Shown here in pieces: positions 60,086-64,000 of a stretch of DNA of 64,000 bases (its first letter is position 1; every line of letters begins with the position of its first letter). The stretch is from contig NC_021237.1 of assembly GCF_000397205.1 (NCBI RefSeq), forward strand, positions 869,001-933,000, given 5' to 3'. Below the pieces are notes generated by a model, which was not told the DNA's origin, searched no databases, and saw only the letters and a program-made list of their open reading frames with translations. The position numbers and the translations under genes were made by a program. Source of the stretch: Pseudomonas protegens CHA0. GTDB taxonomy: Bacteria > Pseudomonadota > Gammaproteobacteria > Pseudomonadales > Pseudomonadaceae.

Positions 60086-61533
60086 AGTGGCGCCCCCGCG
60101 GCGATGTAGCCGGTCTTCACATGGGTGTAGAACTCCACCGCCGAGCGCCCCTGCTCGCGCGGGCCGTAGCTGGAGTCGCCACGGCCGCCGAAAGGCACGT
60201 GGTAGTCGGTGCCGGCGGTGGGCAGGTTGACCATCACGCAGCCGACCCGGGCATTGCGGCGAAAGTGGCTGGCGCGGGCCAGGGAGCGGGTCATGATGCC
60301 GGCGGTAAGGCCGAAGCGGGTGTCGTTGACCAGGCTCAGGGCCTCTTCGTAGCTGCCGGCCTTGATCACGCAGGCGATGGGTGCGAACAGCTCTTCGCGG
60401 TTGATGCGCATGGCATTGCTGCCGCCAATGAACAGCGCCGGTGCCTGGTAGTAACCGGGGCTTTCCAGCTCCAGGCGCTGGCCGCCGGTGAGCAGTTCGG
60501 CGCCTTCCTGCTGGCCCAGTTGCAGGTTCGCCAGGTTGGCCTCCAGCTGTGCGGCGCTGGCTACTGGGCCGATCTGGGTGCCGGCTTCCAGGGCGTGGCC
60601 GACCTTGAGCGCCTGGGTTGCCGCCAGCAGTTTTTCCACGAAGGCATCGTGGATGCCTTCATGCACGATCAACCGCGAGGAGGCGGTGCACTTCTGCCCG
60701 GTGCCGCCAAAGGCGCCATTCACCGCGCAGCTCACCGCCAGGTCGAGGTCGGCGTCGTCCATCACTGCCAGGGCGTTTTTCGAGCCCATTTCCAGTTGCA
60801 CCTTGGTCAGGTTGGCGGCGGCCGAGGCGGCGATGCCCTTGCCCACGTCCACCGAGCCGGTGAAGGATATGGCGTTGATGCCCGGGTGCTCGATCAGCGC
60901 CTGGCCGATCTCGGAACCGGCGCCCATCACCAGGTTGAACAGGCCCGCGGGCAAGTCCTGGCGGGCGATGATCTCGCTGAGAATCACTGCGCTGGCCGGG
61001 GTCAGGTTGGCCGGCTTCCACACCACGGCGTTGCCGAAGGCCAGGGCCGGGGCGATCTTCCAGCAGGCGGTGGCCATGGGGAAATTCCATGGCGAAATGA
61101 TCGCCACCACGCCGATGGGTTCACGGCGGATATCGATCTCGATGCCGTCGCGCACCGAGTCGGCGGTCTGCCCCAACTGGCGCAGGGTTTCCGCAGCGTA
61201 GTAGGTGAAGAACTGCCCGGCGCGGTACACCTCGCCAGCACCTTCGGCCATGGGCTTGCCTTCTTCCCGGGACAGGGTCCTGCCGATTTCCGCAGAACGC
61301 TGCATCAGCTCCTGACCGATGGCCATCAGCACCTTGTAGCGTTGCTCGAGGCCGCTGCGGGCCCAGATTCGCTGGGCCTCGCTGGCGGCGGCAAGGGCAC
61401 TGTCCAACTGCGCCCGCGAGGCCTGGGCGTAGAGGCCGATCAGGTCGCGGGTGTCGGACGGGTTGCGGTTCTCGATCTCGCTGGCGCCCTTGAGCCATTG
61501 GCCGGCGATGTAGTTGTGATGGTTGTCGCTCAT
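60082..61533 (-). CDS. NAD(P)-dependent aldehyde dehydrogenase
   Basis: A 483-residue ALDH similar to 2-oxoglutarate-semialdehyde and succinate-semialdehyde dehydrogenases: Asn150 in SPWNFP, Lys173 in WKPAN, Glu248 in QLEMGSKN, catalytic Cys282 in GTGQKCTAS, and FGGRGDSSYGPREQG near the end. First gene of the operon; divergent from a LysR gene. It probably oxidises the carbon skeleton freed by the preceding reactions. Confidence 0.9.
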   Translation of the reverse strand: MSDNHHNYIAGQWLKGASEIENRNPSDTRDLIGLYAQASRAQLDSALAAASEAQRIWARSGLEQRYKVLMAIGQELMQRSAEIGRTLSREEGKPMAEGAGEVYRAGQFFTYYAAETLRQLGQTADSVRDGIEIDIRREPIGVVAIISPWNFPMATACWKIAPALAFGNAVVWKPANLTPASAVILSEIIARQDLPAGLFNLVMGAGSEIGQALIEHPGINAISFTGSVDVGKGIAASAAANLTKVQLEMGSKNALAVMDDADLDLAVSCAVNGAFGGTGQKCTASSRLIVHEGIHDAFVEKLLAATQALKVGHALEAGTQIGPVASAAQLEANLANLQLGQQEGAELLTGGQRLELESPGYYQAPALFIGGSNAMRINREELFAPIACVIKAGSYEEALSLVNDTRFGLTAGIMTRSLARASHFRRNARVGCVMVNLPTAGTDYHVPFGGRGDSSYGPREQGRSAVEFYTHVKTGYIAAGAPL

Positions 61534-61609
61534 GAAATCCTCCAGGGCGGCACGCCAGGCGGGGCGTTGCCTTTGTGCGGTTCTGGGAGGATTATGAGTC
61601 GGCCTTGTA

Positions 61610-61649
61610 TTAAGTAAATCTAATAAATTTTAAGGTTGTTTAAGTAAAA
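61610..61649. promoter_or_regulatory. Direct repeats in the LysR/aldehyde dehydrogenase divergent promoter
   Basis: TTAAGTAAAT at 61610-61619 and TTAAGTAAAA at 61640-61649 start exactly 30 bases apart, about three helical turns, in a very AT-rich stretch. The spacing suits a LysR tetramer. The whole 61534-61684 gap is regulatory. Confidence 0.5.
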
Positions 61650-61684
61650 TTTAAGCTATGCCTTTGCCAGCAGGACGCGCCGCC

Positions 61685-62560
61685 ATGAGCATCAAGATCT
61701 CCAATTTGCAGTTTTTCGTCGCGGTGGCCACCAGCCAGAGCCTGACCCAGGCTGCCCAGCGCCTGCACCGCACACCGGCAGCGGTGTCGCTCTCGCTCAA
61801 GCAACTGGAAGAGGAACTGGGCGGCGCCTTGTTCGAAGGCGAGCGCAAGAACCAGCTCAGCCCTCTGGGGCGTTTCGTGCTGCTGGAAGCCCAGCGCGAA
61901 CTGGCGCATTTCGACCGCACCATCAGCACCATCAAGACCTACGCCAAGGCCGAGACCGGCCTGGTGCGGGTGGCGGCGGTGCCGTCCTTCGCCATCACCC
62001 TGCTGCCGCCGCTGCTCAAGCAATTCCATGAACAGCACCCGCAGTTCCACCTGGATATCCGCGACATGGATTCCGAGCGAGTGGTGCAAGCGGTGCTCAG
62101 CGGCGACGTGGATATCGGCATCGGCACCGTACCGGCGAGCATCCCCAACATCGACCAGGACTTCCTGTTCTCCGACGCCTTCTGCGTGGTCTGCGCCAGC
62201 GACAACCCCCTCAACCGCCTGGCGCGCCCGCTGCGCTGGAGCGACCTGGACGGGCAGAACTTCATCAACAGCGGCCTGGGCGCCGAGATCAACGCCGCCG
62301 AGTTCCGGCACATCCGCGACCACTCGACCCTCAGCGTCAGAAACACCACCTCCTTGCTGGCACTGGTGGCCCAGGGCATGGGCGTGACCTTGCTACCGGA
62401 ACTGCTCAGCCGTTCGGCGGCGGGGGATCAGCTGAATTTCCTGCGCCTGGAAGACCAGCGCATCGTGCGCTCGGTGAGCGTGATCACCGCCCCGCGAGAG
62501 ACGTTGAACCATGCGTCCTATACCTTTTTGAAGGCGCTCAAAGGGAGCCGGTTTGCTTGA
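61685..62560 (+). CDS. LysR-family regulator of the ALDH-M19-BCCT operon
   Basis: A 291-residue LysR protein: KISNLQFFVAVATSQSLTQA, TPAAVSLSLKQLEEELGGAL, and effector-domain strands LVRVAAVPSFAITLLPPLL. It is divergent from the dehydrogenase gene and probably activates that operon. ATG 61685 gives the normal length; ATG 61658 is possible but lies inside the AT-rich promoter. Confidence 0.85.
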   Translation: MSIKISNLQFFVAVATSQSLTQAAQRLHRTPAAVSLSLKQLEEELGGALFEGERKNQLSPLGRFVLLEAQRELAHFDRTISTIKTYAKAETGLVRVAAVPSFAITLLPPLLKQFHEQHPQFHLDIRDMDSERVVQAVLSGDVDIGIGTVPASIPNIDQDFLFSDAFCVVCASDNPLNRLARPLRWSDLDGQNFINSGLGAEINAAEFRHIRDHSTLSVRNTTSLLALVAQGMGVTLLPELLSRSAAGDQLNFLRLEDQRIVRSVSVITAPRETLNHASYTFLKALKGSRFA

Positions 62561-62575
62561 GCGGGCTGCCACCTT

Positions 62576-62672
62576 GCAGGAGCGAGCTTGCTCGCGATGG
62601 ACGTTAGCGATAACGCGCGTTCGCTGGGAAAGGCGGCGCTCTTGGGATTTTCGCGAGCAAGCTCGCTCCTAC
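62576..62672. repeat. REP pair of a second subfamily
   Basis: GCAGGAGCGAGCTTGCTCGC on the left and GCGAGCAAGCTCGCTCCTAC on the right, with a GGACGTTAGCGATAACGCGC core. The CGAGCTTGCTCG head differs from the CCGGCTTGCCGG type elsewhere in the window. Confidence 0.85.
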
Positions 62673-62735
62673 GGCACCGGGCTTGACTCAAGGCACCTGG
62701 GATGACTCCCGGGTGCCTGCCCCATCGAGCGACGC

Positions 62736-63791
62736 CTACGCCACCACCACCCGTCGTGGTCGCAGCCAGCCGATCACCACCGCGGCAATCAGCAGGAACC
62801 CCAGGTAGCCGAAGAACGGATAGACCTGCCCCACCAGGCTGATAAAGCCCACCAGGCTGCCGACAAACGCCAGGGCGCCGGCGGCTATCGAACCGAGGCG
62901 GAACTGTCGGGTGCCCGCTGGAAACAGCCGCGCAGAAAAGGAGTACAGGGTGCCCACGGCGGTGTTGAGGATCATGCAGAAGATGATCAGCGCCATCAGC
63001 AGCCCCAGGGCAGGGGAGACTTCGCTGGCGATCGACAGCATGGGCATCGGCAGGTCCGCCACGCTGTCCAGGCGCGACAGCAGGCCGAGGCTCATCACCA
63101 GCATCAGCACGCCCAGCAGCGCGCCGCCGAGGATGCCGCCCCACATCGCCTGTTTTTCACCCTTGGCCGCGCCGCCCATGATCGCCAGGATCGGCACCCC
63201 GGCCACGATGTTGTAGGACACGTAGAGCAAGGCGCCCAGCAGCCAGTGGCTGGCACCGGCTTCTTGTTTGGCCGCCAGTTGGTTGAGTTCGCCGAAGCTC
63301 AGGTCGCGGGTCGCGGCGCCATACAGTGCCACGCCGACCGCGGTGATGATCAGGAAGGGCGTCACCGCGCCGATCATGCCGATGACCTTGTGCACGTCCA
63401 GGCACACGATGGCGACCACGATCAGCGTCACCAGCACGCTGCCGGCGATGGCCGGAATACCGAACTGCTGCTCCAGCAGGGCACCGCCGCCGGCCAGCAT
63501 CACCACGGTCACGGCGAACATGAAGAAGGTGATCATCAGGTCCACCAGGGCCCCCAGGTGCTTGCCGCACAGGGCCTGCACCACGTCCTTGTGCGACGCC
63601 GCTCGCAGGCGGCTGCCCATGCTGGCCAGGGCCATGCCGAGGAAGGTGAACAGCGCCGCGCTGACCACCGCACCCGCCAGGCCCCAGGCGCCGAAGTCGA
63701 CGAACATCAACAGCAGTTCACGACCGGAGGCGAACCCCGCGCCGACAATCACACCGACGAAGGCGCCGGCGATCTTCAGACTTTCTTTCAT
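62736..63791 (-). CDS. YkvI-family membrane transporter
   Basis: A 351-residue protein with about ten helices of the YkvI/COG3949 type (LKIAGAFVGVIVGAGFASGR, GGGALLEQQFGIPAIAGS, YVSYNIVAGVPILAIMGGAA), distantly related to amino-acid carriers of the APC/LeuT fold. The ATG at 63791 is preferred. A RidA-like gene lies upstream on the same strand, 99 bases away, suggesting an amino-acid or amine substrate. Confidence 0.8.
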   Translation of the reverse strand: MKESLKIAGAFVGVIVGAGFASGRELLLMFVDFGAWGLAGAVVSAALFTFLGMALASMGSRLRAASHKDVVQALCGKHLGALVDLMITFFMFAVTVVMLAGGGALLEQQFGIPAIAGSVLVTLIVVAIVCLDVHKVIGMIGAVTPFLIITAVGVALYGAATRDLSFGELNQLAAKQEAGASHWLLGALLYVSYNIVAGVPILAIMGGAAKGEKQAMWGGILGGALLGVLMLVMSLGLLSRLDSVADLPMPMLSIASEVSPALGLLMALIIFCMILNTAVGTLYSFSARLFPAGTRQFRLGSIAAGALAFVGSLVGFISLVGQVYPFFGYLGFLLIAAVVIGWLRPRRVVVA

Positions 63792-63890
63792 GACGATTAG
63801 CCTCGATTTTTTGTTGTTATGTGGGGTGGACCACCACATTCATGGCTGTGGCGGCCCTGGGCATCGCACTTGAGGGCTGGGGCGGGTGAC

Positions 63891-64000
63891 TCAGTTTTCG
63901 CCGACCCAGGCCTGGACTTCGATCTCGACATCGACCCCCAGCGCCAGTTGGGCGCTGACGGTGGAACGCACCGGGAAACCGTTCTTGAAGTGGCGCTGGT
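63891..64000 (-). CDS. RidA-family protein, C-terminal end (partial)
   Basis: Only the last 36 codons are inside the window: HFKNGFPVRSTVSAQLALGV followed by a VEIEVQAWVGEN end. The conserved Arg and the LALGVDVEIEV strand match the RidA/YjgF C-terminus. It probably forms an operon with the YkvI-type gene. Second RidA gene in the window. Confidence 0.8.
   Translation of the reverse strand, partial: QRHFKNGFPVRSTVSAQLALGVDVEIEVQAWVGEN

Noticed and set aside
1..64000. tRNA, rRNA, CRISPR arrays, IS elements and RAYT transposases
   Set aside because: I looked for tRNA cloverleaf sequences, regularly spaced direct repeats and transposase-like proteins and found none. Small RNAs cannot be excluded by eye.

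Overview
The window is about 65% GC, densely coded, and carries Pseudomonas-type REP/REPIN repeats (GTAGGAGC...GCTCCTAC). Its gene content includes yfiRNB, antABC, kynABU, a McpS-like chemoreceptor and many LysR, AraC and RidA genes. This points to a chromosomal segment of a soil or plant-associated Pseudomonas of the P. fluorescens group, perhaps close to P. protegens; the species is inferred, not proven. I see no rRNA, tRNA, CRISPR array, complete prophage or IS element.

Layout. 0-2.3 kb: end of recB and all of recD. 2.4-4.7 kb: yfiR-yfiN-yfiB, a periplasm-sensing c-di-GMP module. 4.8-8.3 kb: a LysR gene divergent from the valine-catabolic pair mmsA-mmsB. 8.4-10.1 kb: repeats, an Xre-RES toxin-antitoxin pair and a cupin gene.

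10.3-24.4 kb: an almost continuous tryptophan-to-catechol block. kynB-kynA and kynU convert tryptophan to anthranilate, and antABC converts anthranilate to catechol. The block also holds the regulators kynR (Lrp type) and antR (AraC type), an AroP-like permease, a second APC permease, a BenE-like carrier and a MocR regulator.

24.4-29.5 kb: quinone/redox genes (MerR with a flavodoxin-fold reductase; YgiN-like with MdaB and LysR) around a TSUP exporter. 29.6-36.9 kb: gamma-glutamyltransferase, a SulP transporter, and a GntP-RpiR-D-aminoacylase operon. 37-41.5 kb: a glyoxalase-fold protein, an AraC regulator, an HBM chemoreceptor with a possible FliA promoter, and an Ais-like phosphatase.

41.6-44.9 kb: the least explained locus. 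A Mor-like regulator heads an operon with two DUF2589 proteins and is divergent from a pesticin-type muramidase that has no signal peptide; two small unknown proteins follow. 45-54.6 kb: two GT39 (ArnT-like) glycosyltransferases, an HxlR/oxidoreductase pair, two tandem four-helix membrane paralogues, a small ORF/membrane protein pair, an AraC/EamA pair and a GNAT.

54.6-62.6 kb: a probable catabolic operon divergent from a LysR gene: aldehyde dehydrogenase, an M19-family hydrolase lacking half of the usual metal ligands, a BCCT carrier, an unknown 564-residue protein, DUF3726 and RidA. The window ends with a YkvI-type transporter and the 3' end of a second RidA gene.

Start codons were adjusted by Shine-Dalgarno sites and family length where possible. 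Functions rest on recognising family motifs by eye, with no database search.
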